Part shown: positions 8,155 to 16,986 of the stretch, in pieces
Position numbering within the stretch: the first letter of the stretch is position 1
Layout: every line of letters starts with the position of its first letter
Origin: an uncultured Pelagibacteraceae bacterium
Lineage (GTDB): Bacteria > Pseudomonadota > Alphaproteobacteria > Pelagibacterales > Pelagibacteraceae
Direction: 5' to 3'
NCBI GenBank assembly: GCA_902532525.1
Contig: CACAIK010000001.1
Coordinates: 124,001 to 188,000, forward strand
Length of the DNA: 64,000 bases
The notes under the pieces: model-generated
The model's database searches: none
What the model was told of the DNA's origin: nothing
Seen by the model: only the letters and a program-made list of their open reading frames with translations
Made by a program: the position numbers and the translations under genes

Positions 8155-10675
8155 TCCTTTGGAGTTAAGTTTGATATTCAAATATGCTTTAAAGGATTTA
8201 AGCAGAAATTATAAAAAAATTTCAAGCATTATTGTAACGCTGTTTATCAGTCTTTTTATTTTAAGTGCCATCTTTACAATCGAAGATAGTTTAAAAAAAG
8301 AGCTTAATGATAATGCAAAAGTTCTTTTGGGTGGAGATCTCGAAATCGATTATAACCGTAATCAGGGGGATCTTAATTTAGTCAATAAAGTAAAGGAATT
8401 TTCAACTGTCTCACAAATGATAGAGTTCAGTACAATGCTTTCTACGACAGGCAGAGAAAAAAATAAATCATTATTTACAAGGATTAAAACAGTTGATGAA
8501 AAATATCCACTTTACGGTGAAGTTGTTTATGAGCCAGAAGATGCTTATGAAAGAATGCAAAAGGAACCCAAAACAATTTTGATTAATGAAAGTTTATCAA
8601 AAACTTTAAAGATAAAAATAAATGACAAAGTTAAGGTACAAGATCAAAATTTTACAGTAGTTGGAATTATAAAATCTGTACCTGATGTTAGTGGATTTGT
8701 AGCATTTGGAGATTGGGCATTAGCAGGAAAACAAACTTTGGAGATACTAAAACTAAATGGAATAGGTAGTTTTTTAAATTATGAATATAAAGTAAAGTTT
8801 AAACCAAGTGATGATCCAAAAAAAATAGAAAGTAAGATCAAAGATATTTTTAAAGATGACCAAAATGTAAAGCTTAGATTTCCAGAAAATTCTGCTAGTG
8901 GCTTAAAAAGGATAATTAATAATTTTTCCCAATTTCTCTCTTTAGTTTCAATTAGTGCAATGTTAATTGCTGGAATAGGTATCGCAAATACATTGCTGTC
9001 TTTTATAAACCAGAACAATATGTCTATAGCTGTCAGAAAAGCTGTAGGTTTTTATTCAGGTAATATTAAAACACTATATTATCTTCAATTATTAATATTA
9101 TTATTTATTATTACTGTAATTTCTTATGGCTCAAGTTTTTTAATTGTACCAATCGCCGACAAATATTTATCTGATGGATTAGGATTAAATGTTTATCCAA
9201 AATTCTCTTTAATTAATTTTATAAAAATTTTTATTGTAGGTTTGTTGGTTCTTATAATTTTTTCTATACCTACAATAAGTTCAATTGATCAAGTTAAAGC
9301 ATCAAACCTATTTAGAAATGTATTCCAAAACCTACAATTTTATTACTCAAAAAAGTCAGTTATTTTAAGTTTTATCTTGTTATCATTTTTAGTTTTATTG
9401 TTTACGCTGGGATCTGAAAGACCTTCTTATAGCTTGGGTTATTTTCTGGCTTTTTTTATATGTCTAATTGTATTTTTTTTACTTTCAAAGATTATAATTT
9501 TGTTACTGAAAAAATTTAATTTTCGCTCAAATATCTCTTTAAAAGTATCAATAAAAAATATCACCCAAACAAAAAGTATTACTCCTATTACAATTATGTC
9601 TTTAGGTTTAGGAGTAACTTTATTATTAACATTAGCCTTAGTTGGTACAAATTTTAAAAGAGAAATTGCAAGATCTATTCCAGATATTGCACCTGATTAT
9701 TTTTTTGTTGGAATTCAAAAAGGTGAGAAGGAAAAATTTGAACAAGGTGTTTATAAGATGAGTCCTGATGCGAACATTGAAATAGTACCTATGGTTTCTT
9801 CCGGAATAGTAAAAATTAATGGTGTGAATCCAAATAGTTATATTAAACCAGATAATGATAGTTATTGGGTAATTGGAAGTGAAAGAAGATCTTCTTGGGT
9901 TGAAGATATACCTAAAGATAACCCAATTTTAAAAGGTGAATGGTGGGACTTATCCAAACCTAACCAACTTCAGATATCATTAGATTCTAAAGTGGCTAAA
10001 GATTTTAATATTAATTTGGGAGATATTTTTACTTTAAACATTTATGGTCGAGAAATCGATGGTGAAATAGTCAATTTTAGAGAAGTTGATTATCGAGATC
10101 TAAGTATTAATTTTGCCATGTTATTTAATCCACAATTTGCAAAAAATATTCCACATGAATATTTGGCAACCGCCAAATTTAAAAATCCAGATAATTTTGA
10201 CGAAACCAAAATGTTAGAAGTATTACCTAGTTTATCTATGATAAAAATTGCCGATTACCTGAATAAAGTAACATCAGTTTTAAATAAAGTTTTCATAGCT
10301 GTAACCCTAATTTCTGGTGTAACAATTGTCATTGGATTGATTGTTATCTCAAGTGCTATAATGGTCCAAGGAAAAGTAAAAGAGTACCAAAATCTTGTAT
10401 TTAAAATTTTAGGTTTTTCAAAAAAAGAAATTATATTTTCGTCTTTGATAGAATTTATAATTATTTTTATGTCGGTAATATTAATTGCAATTTTTTTTGC
10501 AGTAATTGGATCAAAGTTTATTATGGAGAATATTTTTGAATTAGTTTGGCAATTTGATTTTAAAGTTTTAATTTACCTTGGCGCCTCTATAGGAACTGTG
10601 ACCTTGATTTTAATTATGCTAACTAATCTTAAATACTTAAGTCCTAAAGTTTATCCACTAATAAGAAATCAATAG
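8138..10675 (+). CDS. ybbP: ABC transporter permease of the FtsX/YbbP family
   Basis: An 845-residue integral membrane protein with the YbbP layout: an N-terminal membrane helix (IIVTLFISLFILSAIF), a large periplasmic domain, FtsX-type helices near 270-400, further helices near 405-460, a second N-terminal-type helix (ITIMSLGLGVTLLLTLALVG), a second periplasmic domain and three C-terminal helices (about 715-840). Two tandem FtsX units in one chain distinguish YbbP from LolC/E. It overlaps the ATPase gene by 17 bases, so the two form one transporter. It converges with folD after a 6-base gap with no clear terminator. Confidence 0.9.
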   Translation: MEKLNNPLELSLIFKYALKDLSRNYKKISSIIVTLFISLFILSAIFTIEDSLKKELNDNAKVLLGGDLEIDYNRNQGDLNLVNKVKEFSTVSQMIEFSTMLSTTGREKNKSLFTRIKTVDEKYPLYGEVVYEPEDAYERMQKEPKTILINESLSKTLKIKINDKVKVQDQNFTVVGIIKSVPDVSGFVAFGDWALAGKQTLEILKLNGIGSFLNYEYKVKFKPSDDPKKIESKIKDIFKDDQNVKLRFPENSASGLKRIINNFSQFLSLVSISAMLIAGIGIANTLLSFINQNNMSIAVRKAVGFYSGNIKTLYYLQLLILLFIITVISYGSSFLIVPIADKYLSDGLGLNVYPKFSLINFIKIFIVGLLVLIIFSIPTISSIDQVKASNLFRNVFQNLQFYYSKKSVILSFILLSFLVLLFTLGSERPSYSLGYFLAFFICLIVFFLLSKIIILLLKKFNFRSNISLKVSIKNITQTKSITPITIMSLGLGVTLLLTLALVGTNFKREIARSIPDIAPDYFFVGIQKGEKEKFEQGVYKMSPDANIEIVPMVSSGIVKINGVNPNSYIKPDNDSYWVIGSERRSSWVEDIPKDNPILKGEWWDLSKPNQLQISLDSKVAKDFNINLGDIFTLNIYGREIDGEIVNFREVDYRDLSINFAMLFNPQFAKNIPHEYLATAKFKNPDNFDETKMLEVLPSLSMIKIADYLNKVTSVLNKVFIAVTLISGVTIVIGLIVISSAIMVQGKVKEYQNLVFKILGFSKKEIIFSSLIEFIIIFMSVILIAIFFAVIGSKFIMENIFELVWQFDFKVLIYLGASIGTVTLILIMLTNLKYLSPKVYPLIRNQ

Positions 10676-10681
10676 TAAATT

Positions 10682-11527
10682 TTATTTATTCGCTCTTTTA
10701 AAACATTCGATTGTATTTTTAAGTAAACATGCAATAGTCATAGGTCCGACTCCACCTGGAACTGGTGTTAAAGCTTTTGCAACTTTTGATACTTCATCAA
10801 ATGCCACATCGCCAACTAGGCCGTTTTCAGTTTTATTAATACCAACGTCAATCACAATTGCATCTTTTTTTACCCAATCACCTTTTACAAGCTCGGGGAT
10901 CCCAACAGCAGCGACTATAATGTCTCCTTTTAAACATTCTCCTTTAAGATCATTTGTTTTTGAATGAGTAATTGTAACTGTACAATTTTCTTTCAACAAC
11001 AACTGTGTCATTGGCTTACCATTTAAATTTGATCTTCCAACAATTACAGCCTTTTTTCCATTAAGGTTTGGTTCAATTTTTTTTATTAATAAATAACAAC
11101 CTAAAGGCGTGCATGGAATAGAACTTTCATAACCTGACGACAGATTACCAACATTCATGGGATGAAATCCATCTACATCCTTCTCTGGCATAATTGCCTC
11201 TATAACTTTTTGTTTATCAATATGTTTAGGAAGTGGGAGCTGAACTAAAATTCCTGAAACAGAATCGTCATTATTAAGTTCATCGATTTTTTTTAAAACT
11301 TCACTTTCTTCAACATTGTCAGGATATCTAATCACCTCTGATTTAAGGCCTACTTCATTTGCAGATTTCTCTTTATTTCTAACATAAATTTGACTAGGTG
11401 CTAAATCACCAATCAATATGACTGTTAAACCTGGTACTTTATTATGCTTATCTTTTAAAGATAAGACTTCTTTCTTGAGCTCTTCTCTTAAATCAGCAGC
11501 AGCTTTTTTTCCATCAATTAAAATCAT
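10682..11527 (-). CDS. folD: Methylenetetrahydrofolate dehydrogenase/cyclohydrolase
   Basis: A 281-residue bifunctional FolD, which interconverts methylene-, methenyl- and formyl-tetrahydrofolate in one-carbon metabolism. Visible motifs are YVRNKEKSANEVGL (catalytic Tyr and Lys), VQLPLPKHID, PEKDVDGFHPMNVG, IPCTPLGC, VGRSNLNGKPM (NADP loop) and the C-terminal LTPVPGGVGPMT. Length is normal for the family. It is the last gene of a minus-strand run (hemC-hemD-mscS-yggT-folD) with gaps of only a few bases, so probably one transcript. Nothing unusual. Confidence 0.97.
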   Translation of the reverse strand: MILIDGKKAAADLREELKKEVLSLKDKHNKVPGLTVILIGDLAPSQIYVRNKEKSANEVGLKSEVIRYPDNVEESEVLKKIDELNNDDSVSGILVQLPLPKHIDKQKVIEAIMPEKDVDGFHPMNVGNLSSGYESSIPCTPLGCYLLIKKIEPNLNGKKAVIVGRSNLNGKPMTQLLLKENCTVTITHSKTNDLKGECLKGDIIVAAVGIPELVKGDWVKKDAIVIDVGINKTENGLVGDVAFDEVSKVAKALTPVPGGVGPMTIACLLKNTIECFKRANK

Positions 11528-11530
11528 TTA

Positions 11531-11821
11531 TTAAAATATTAGTGGTGCAATGTAGAGTTTCATACACATTTCTATGAACCATATCAACAAAAGAAGTAAG
11601 ATAGGAGAAATATCAAAAGCACCAAGGTTAGGTAAAAATCTTCTAATTCTGATTAAAATCGGTTCAGTCATTTTATAAGTGAAATCTAATATTAAATATA
11701 CAAATCGATTACTTGTATTTAATACGTTAAAAGCAACTAACCAACTTATAACGACATTAGCAATTACAACATATGAGTAAAGTTTTAAAATTTGAAGCGC
11801 TAAATAAAATATAGCAATCAT
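11531..11821 (-). CDS. YggT-family membrane protein
   Basis: A 96-residue membrane protein with two hydrophobic segments (about 1-30 and 68-92) separated by a cytoplasmic stretch containing TYKMTEPILIRIRRFLP, the conserved YggT signature (TEPxLxPIRRxLP). Family members influence ion homeostasis or membrane assembly, but the biochemical role is not settled. It sits between mscS (4-base overlap) and folD (3-base gap). The YggT-folD pairing recurs in proteobacteria. Confidence 0.88.
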   Translation of the reverse strand: MIAIFYLALQILKLYSYVVIANVVISWLVAFNVLNTSNRFVYLILDFTYKMTEPILIRIRRFLPNLGAFDISPILLLLLIWFIEMCMKLYIAPLIF

Positions 11822-12903
11822 TTTTTTTCAACATAGATAGACTGACTTGGAAATGCAAATGCAGCTCCCTTACCTTCAACAATTTTTTTTATTTCAAGAG
11901 CCAAATTTTCTTTTACTTGTAAATAATTAGTCCAACTATTTGTTTTTGTAAAACATCTAACATACATATCAATCGAGCTATCTGAAAACTTATCTATTCT
12001 TACAGCTACTCCCACAGATTGATCGTAATCGTCGCCTTTATTGATGTGATCTTCAATTTCGTCTCTTATTGTTTTTAATTGTTCAATTGAAGTGTCGTAT
12101 TGAAGAGTTATTACCCAGCTAATAGCCCAGTTTGTCTTTCTGGTATTATTAATCACAGCATTCTCAGCAAATTGGAAGTTAGGAATAATTGCCAATGACT
12201 TATCAAATTTTCTTATAACCGTTGATCTAAATCCTATGTTTTCAACTACGCCTTCAATAACTCCATCGACTTTAATCCAATCACCAATTCTAAATCTTTT
12301 TTCAACTAATACTAAGATTCCAGAGATTAAATTTTTAAATAAATCTTGCGCACCTAATGCTACAGCTACACCAAATAAACCTAATCCTGCAATTATTGGA
12401 CCAATTTTAATTCCCCATAACTCAAGAACAGCAGCTGCACCTAAAATAAAAATTAAAATTTTAAGAGACTTTATAATCCAACCTATTAATTCTTTTGTAA
12501 GGACTTTATCTAATCCACTTAAAATATATGATATTGGTTCTATTATTTGATGGATTATCCAAAAAATTAAAATTGTTATTAAAGTTCTATTAATGTTATC
12601 TATGAAACTTCTAGTCTCATTATCAAATGACATATAGTAACTAGCAAAAAAGACGCCAAGAACAATTGGAAGAAACCTAGCAGGACCTTCCATAGATTTT
12701 ACAAAGGTATCATCTAATTTATTTGTTGTTCTTTTTGATATTAACTCTAACTTTTTTATAACAAGTTTGCTAATTAGACCTCTAAATATTAAAAATAGAA
12801 CAAATATTCCAAGACCAATTATTATCTGCAAAAAATCTACCCCAAGAATTCCCTGTTTCCATACAGATAAAAACAACTCATTCAGTTTATTTAAAACGTC
12901 CAT
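11818..12903 (-). CDS. Mechanosensitive ion channel, MscS family
   Basis: A 361-residue MscS-type channel that would open on membrane tension during osmotic downshock. Membrane helices are predicted at about 22-42, 74-90, 100-120 and 142-165. The pore-lining TM3 region carries the Gly/Ala-rich pattern LGLFGVAVALGAQDLFKNLISG, followed by the beta domain (FRIGDWIKVDGVIEGVVENIGFRSTVI) and a C-terminal alpha/beta vestibule (SVGVAVRIDKFSDSSIDMYVRC). It has more N-terminal helices than E. coli MscS, as is common in YnaI-like members. The 3' end overlaps yggT by 4 bases. Confidence 0.93.
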   Translation of the reverse strand: MDVLNKLNELFLSVWKQGILGVDFLQIIIGLGIFVLFLIFRGLISKLVIKKLELISKRTTNKLDDTFVKSMEGPARFLPIVLGVFFASYYMSFDNETRSFIDNINRTLITILIFWIIHQIIEPISYILSGLDKVLTKELIGWIIKSLKILIFILGAAAVLELWGIKIGPIIAGLGLFGVAVALGAQDLFKNLISGILVLVEKRFRIGDWIKVDGVIEGVVENIGFRSTVIRKFDKSLAIIPNFQFAENAVINNTRKTNWAISWVITLQYDTSIEQLKTIRDEIEDHINKGDDYDQSVGVAVRIDKFSDSSIDMYVRCFTKTNSWTNYLQVKENLALEIKKIVEGKGAAFAFPSQSIYVEKK

Positions 12904-12905
12904 AT

Positions 12906-13604
12906 TTAAATTTTATATAGCAAAAACTCTTCTTCACCAGAGTTAAATAGAAAAATTTTTTTCCATTTAATATCATTTAATGCCGAGGATGCTTTTTCAC
13001 CCATACACATAAGATTGGTTTCCATCCAAATGCTATCCAAGTTATATTTTTTTATGATTTTATAGAAAGTTCTTGCACTGTTTTCAGAATATATAAATAC
13101 AACATCTGGCACTGAAGATTTTATATTAAGTAAAAAATTATCATTCAGATTTTCATTTGGTATTACTGTATAATTTTTGATTCTCTTAACTATATAATTT
13201 TCTGAAATTAAATCTTTATCAAGATCATAAGATACTATTTCACCGCTAACATATAGCATTGATCCAGTTTTTGGATTAAAATTTTGCAAAATTAGTTCTT
13301 TAAGATTATTAACATTTCCTTCAGCACAAATAACATTTTGAAAACCTAGTTCTTTTGCTTTTCTCTCTGTTGCATTACCAACACAAAAACAGATTATATT
13401 TTTATCAATTTTTGATGTATCTAAATTTTTCAATGCATTTGCGCTTGTAAATATAATTGCTTTAAATTGTTCAAATATTGGATCTTCTATTTCTTTTTTT
13501 TTAATTTGTAACAGAGGTAAATGTGAAACTTTATGTTTCATAGAACTAAATTTTAAAATTAGCTCTTTGCTATCTTCCAGTGGTCTAGTTAATAAAATAT
13601 GCAT
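12906..13604 (-). CDS. hemD: Uroporphyrinogen-III synthase
   Basis: A 232-residue HemD-like protein, which closes and rearranges hydroxymethylbilane to uroporphyrinogen III. The family diverges strongly; support comes from the N-terminal ILLTRPLEDSKEL, IIFTSANALKNL, FCVGNATERKAKELGF and SGEIVSYDL, plus VVFIYSENSARTF in the second lobe. It directly follows hemC (1-base gap) on the same strand, the usual hemC-hemD order. Together with hemE, hemH and hemJ further along the window, most of the late haem pathway is encoded here. Confidence 0.88.
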   Translation of the reverse strand: MHILLTRPLEDSKELILKFSSMKHKVSHLPLLQIKKKEIEDPIFEQFKAIIFTSANALKNLDTSKIDKNIICFCVGNATERKAKELGFQNVICAEGNVNNLKELILQNFNPKTGSMLYVSGEIVSYDLDKDLISENYIVKRIKNYTVIPNENLNDNFLLNIKSSVPDVVFIYSENSARTFYKIIKKYNLDSIWMETNLMCMGEKASSALNDIKWKKIFLFNSGEEEFLLYKI

Positions 13605-13605
13605 A

Positions 13606-14517
13606 CTAATTTTTGTATGAACCCTTTGATTGTATTTTTAGCTTTTCTCCAATAGATCTACTTGCAATTTTTATTTTATCTTTTTCTATATTTTCTTTAA
13701 TGAAGTATCTTTGTTTTCCATCAATAGAAAAAAGTTCAGTTGTAATTTCAACTTTTTCTTTACCTAACTTTGCATATACACCCACTGCAGTATCACAATC
13801 TCCATCCAGAACTTTTAAAACTTCTCTCTCTGCATTTGCAATTATTCTGGTGTCTTTGTTATTAATATTTTCAAGTAGTTTTTTTATTTTACTATCTTCA
13901 GCTCTACACTGCATTGCTATAATTCCTTGTCCAGCACACGGAATAAGTTCACTAACACTAAATTCTTGTGAAATTTTATGTTCTAAATTTAAAGCTTCAA
14001 TTCCAGCTTTTGAAAGAAGTATTGCATCGTAATCACCTTTTTCCAATTTTTGAATTCGGGTGTCAACATTTCCTCTAATTAATTTGTATTTTAAGTTTGT
14101 TCTTTTTTTTTTAAGTTGATATTCTCTTCTATATGAAGAAGTCCCAATAACAGAGCCTGGCTCTAAATCGCTAAATTTAATATTATTTTTACTTATTAAA
14201 ACTTCATTCGGTGAATTTCTTTTCAAATAATAATTTGTTAACAATTTTTCTGTCTCAACTGTCGGCATGTCTTTTAGGGCATGGACAGCAATATCAATTT
14301 TTTTATTAATTAATTCACTTTCAATTTGACTTGAAAATAATCCTTTGCCGCCTATATCTGATAACCTCTGGTTCTGCTTTTGATCTCCGACAGTGAGGAT
14401 TTTTTTCAATTTTATTTCGTTTGAGCAAAACATCTTTAATTCTTGAATTACTTTCTCCGCATAAATTAAAGCTAACTTGCTTCCTCGAGAACCTACCGTT
14501 AATGAAGTTTTTTTCAT
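13606..14517 (-). CDS. hemC: Hydroxymethylbilane synthase (porphobilinogen deaminase)
   Basis: A 303-residue HemC, which polymerises four porphobilinogens to hydroxymethylbilane. Visible are VGSRGSKLALIYAE (start), IDIAVHALKDMPT, GTSSYRREYQL, LIRGNVDTRIQKL and the cofactor-attachment cysteine in VLDGDCDTAVG. It begins the minus-strand run hemC-hemD-mscS-yggT-folD. The 53-base gap to the divergent tsaD must hold promoters for both directions. Length is normal. Confidence 0.96.
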   Translation of the reverse strand: MKKTSLTVGSRGSKLALIYAEKVIQELKMFCSNEIKLKKILTVGDQKQNQRLSDIGGKGLFSSQIESELINKKIDIAVHALKDMPTVETEKLLTNYYLKRNSPNEVLISKNNIKFSDLEPGSVIGTSSYRREYQLKKKRTNLKYKLIRGNVDTRIQKLEKGDYDAILLSKAGIEALNLEHKISQEFSVSELIPCAGQGIIAMQCRAEDSKIKKLLENINNKDTRIIANAEREVLKVLDGDCDTAVGVYAKLGKEKVEITTELFSIDGKQRYFIKENIEKDKIKIASRSIGEKLKIQSKGSYKN

Positions 14518-14570
14518 ATAATTATTTTTATTACATTCTTATAGTTTAATTGTGTAATAATAAAAAATAT

Positions 14571-15644
14571 ATGTCAGAAAAACCAATAATACTGGGAATT
14601 GAGACTAGTTGTGACGAAACAGCAGTTTCATTAATACAAGGTGACACTAGTGGAGTTCCGAAAATTTTATCAAATATAATATCAAGTCAAGTTGATGTTC
14701 ATAAAGAGTTTGGCGGAGTAGTTCCAGAGTTAGCAGCTAGATCTCATTTAGAAAAAATTCATTTAATTGCAAATAAAGCTCTAGTTAAAAGTAAAATAAG
14801 AATAGATAAGATTTCTGCGGTTGCTGCTACAGCTGGTCCTGGCCTTATTGTTTGTCTTACTGTTGGATTAAATTTTGGTAAAGCTTTAGCGGCATCTTTG
14901 AATGTTCCATTTATAGGGGTTAATCATTTAGAGGGTCATGCTTTAAGCACTAAACTTCAAAAAAAAATAGAGTATCCTTACTTACTTCTGCTTATTTCTG
15001 GAGGACATAGTCAGTTCTTGAGCGTTAATGGATTGGGTAAGTATAACAGATTGGGTACAACTATTGATGATGCTCTGGGTGAAGCATATGACAAAACAGC
15101 AAAACTTCTAGGAATAGAATTTCCAGGTGGGCCAAAATTAGAAAGTTTTGCAGAGAAAGGTGATCCAAATAAGTTTGAACTTCCAAAGCCAATAATAAAC
15201 AAAGGTGGGTGCAATATGTCATTCGCTGGACTAAAAACTGCAGTTCTAAGGATAACTAAAAACATAAATTCAGTTCAAGAAAAGTTTGACCTAGCAGCGT
15301 CTTTTCAAAAAACAATAGAGAAAATTTTGTATATAAAATCAAAAATAGCGATAGAGGAATTTTGTAAAATTAATTCTGTAAAAAATGGTTCTTTTGTAAT
15401 AGCCGGTGGTGTTGCTGCAAATAGAGGTATAAGAAAGAGGTTAATTGAAATAAGTCAAAAAAAGAAATTTAACCCAATATTTCCTGACATTAATCTATGC
15501 GGAGACAATGCTGCAATGATTGCGATGGTTGGTTTAGAAAAATATAAAGTAAAAAATTTTGATAATCTAGATTTGAATGCAAATCCAAGATTAGCTTTAG
15601 ACAAGAATGCAAAATTTTTAAAAGGTGCTGGAGTAAAACTTTAG
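14571..15644 (+). CDS. tsaD: tRNA N6-adenosine threonylcarbamoyltransferase
   Basis: TsaD (Gcp/Kae1 family) transfers threonylcarbamoyl to A37 of ANN-decoding tRNAs. The chosen start gives the canonical MSEKPIILGIETSCDETA; an ATG 21 bases upstream only adds a short non-conserved leader. The metal-binding HLEGH, SGGHSQF, GLKTAV and the C-terminal VAGGVAANRGIR and GDNAAMIAMVG are all present. It is divergent from hemC, the usual alphaproteobacterial layout. Its TAG stop overlaps the GTG start of the next gene. The gpsA gene often found downstream in relatives is not there. Confidence 0.96.
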   Translation: MSEKPIILGIETSCDETAVSLIQGDTSGVPKILSNIISSQVDVHKEFGGVVPELAARSHLEKIHLIANKALVKSKIRIDKISAVAATAGPGLIVCLTVGLNFGKALAASLNVPFIGVNHLEGHALSTKLQKKIEYPYLLLLISGGHSQFLSVNGLGKYNRLGTTIDDALGEAYDKTAKLLGIEFPGGPKLESFAEKGDPNKFELPKPIINKGGCNMSFAGLKTAVLRITKNINSVQEKFDLAASFQKTIEKILYIKSKIAIEEFCKINSVKNGSFVIAGGVAANRGIRKRLIEISQKKKFNPIFPDINLCGDNAAMIAMVGLEKYKVKNFDNLDLNANPRLALDKNAKFLKGAGVKL

Positions 15645-16549
15645 TGAAAATTTATAAAGAAAATAAATTAGATGGAGAAGGCTTCCTAATAGTAAGTTTT
15701 TTTACTCAAAATTATAAGGATAAGGCTGACAGATTAATAAATTCACTTAGTAAATTTAATCTTAATTACAAGATATTTGAAGTTCCTACAATTCATTATT
15801 CGAAAAGTGAAAAAGGATCAAATGATATAAAATATTGTATGCCCGAACTAGTGATAAACATGGTAAAAAAATTTAAAATACCGATTGTTTTTTTAGATTG
15901 TGATTTAGTTTTGGTTAAAAAACCAAAATTATTTTACGAACTGAGAAAAAAAAATATAGATTTTGCTATATATAATTGGTTAGAAGATTCTGAGAATGAT
16001 GGATATTTGCCAATAAAACTCAAAGTAAATTCTGTAGATGGCGAAATAGAAAAGACCTACTATGTAAATAGTATAAATGTAAAACTTTTAAATAATCCGA
16101 TTAAAGAAAAGCAACTTTTCTCAAGTGGAGGTGTGGCATATTTCTCAGACAGCATTGCGTCTATCAATCTTTTAAATGAATGGTTAGAAAATATAGTTAA
16201 ATACCCTAAAGCTCCAGATGATCAATTACTAGATTTTACTTTTAATTATTCATCTACTGCAAGAAAAAATTTAAAAGTTGAATGGCTAGATAAGAGTTAT
16301 TGTAGAGTATTCTGGTGGATTTTTTCAGAACCAATTATTAATCATCCTGGAAATATGACTCATAGATCAAATGATAATTTTTTTAAAATAACTGGAAAAG
16401 AAAGATTTAAAATTGAAAATACAGTTAAGAGAAATAATAGTAAAGTTTCAAAAGAGTTTATAATAGACGCTGAAAATAAAAAAATATTAAAAATAGAAAA
16501 AGGAAAAATATTTATTGTAAGAAGCTTTACAGAAAGCATGTATGTTTAA
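15644..16549 (+). CDS. Putative GT-A-type glycosyltransferase
   Basis: A 301-residue protein read from a GTG that overlaps the tsaD stop (TAGTG). Glycosyltransferase-like features are a DxD-type metal motif (VFLDCDLVLVKKP, DCD at 85-87), a SSGGVAYF segment near 160-167, and PDDQLLDFTF near 191-200, the layout seen in GT8/GT77-like nucleotide-sugar transferases. NHPGNMTHRS near 240 may supply a late His ligand. There is no signal peptide or membrane helix. Acceptor and donor are unknown. The position in the tsaD-EVE-acs strand run, where gpsA is usual, suggests gene replacement or insertion. The fold call is moderate and the function is inference. Confidence 0.6.
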   Translation: MKIYKENKLDGEGFLIVSFFTQNYKDKADRLINSLSKFNLNYKIFEVPTIHYSKSEKGSNDIKYCMPELVINMVKKFKIPIVFLDCDLVLVKKPKLFYELRKKNIDFAIYNWLEDSENDGYLPIKLKVNSVDGEIEKTYYVNSINVKLLNNPIKEKQLFSSGGVAYFSDSIASINLLNEWLENIVKYPKAPDDQLLDFTFNYSSTARKNLKVEWLDKSYCRVFWWIFSEPIINHPGNMTHRSNDNFFKITGKERFKIENTVKRNNSKVSKEFIIDAENKKILKIEKGKIFIVRSFTESMYV

Positions 16550-16558
16550 TTTAAAAAT

Positions 16559-16972
16559 ATGAACTATTGGTTAATGAAATCAGAACCAAATGTTTGGTCT
16601 ATTGATCAACAAATTAAAGCTGGGAATAAAGGTGCTGACTGGGATGGAGTAAGAAATTATCAAGCAGCAAATAATTTAAAAAAAATGGAGAAGGGCGATC
16701 TCTGTTTTTTCTATCATTCAAACATTGGTAAAGAAATCGTTGGAATTGTTGAAGTAATTAAAACAGCATTTATCGACCCAACAGATAAAGAGAAGCGATT
16801 TGTAGCAGTAAAAGTTAAGTATAAAAGCAAACTAAAAACACCAGTTTCTCTCGAAAATATTAAAAAAAATAAAGATTTAAAAGATATTGCGCTAATAAAA
16901 CAAAGCAGACTATCTGTCATGCCAATAGACACTAAATGCTGGAAAATTATTTTGAAGATGAGTAGTATCTAG
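16559..16972 (+). CDS. EVE-domain protein (modified-base reader family)
   Basis: A 137-residue single-domain EVE protein. MNYWLMKSEPNVWSI is the family start, followed by WDGVRNYQAANNLKKM and GDLCFFYHSN, which line the ligand pocket in known structures, and the C-terminal LSVMPI. EVE domains are related to PUA and YTH domains and bind modified bases in DNA or RNA. In many alphaproteobacteria this gene follows tsaD and gpsA, matching its place here. It has no partner nuclease domain, so a housekeeping role is more likely than defence. Confidence 0.92.
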   Translation: MNYWLMKSEPNVWSIDQQIKAGNKGADWDGVRNYQAANNLKKMEKGDLCFFYHSNIGKEIVGIVEVIKTAFIDPTDKEKRFVAVKVKYKSKLKTPVSLENIKKNKDLKDIALIKQSRLSVMPIDTKCWKIILKMSSI

Positions 16973-16986
16973 GAAATTTATAATAC

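Noticed and set aside
12236-12550. Plus-strand frame of 104 codons opposite mscS
   Set aside because: Antisense shadow of a well-conserved channel gene, with no motif or start signal.
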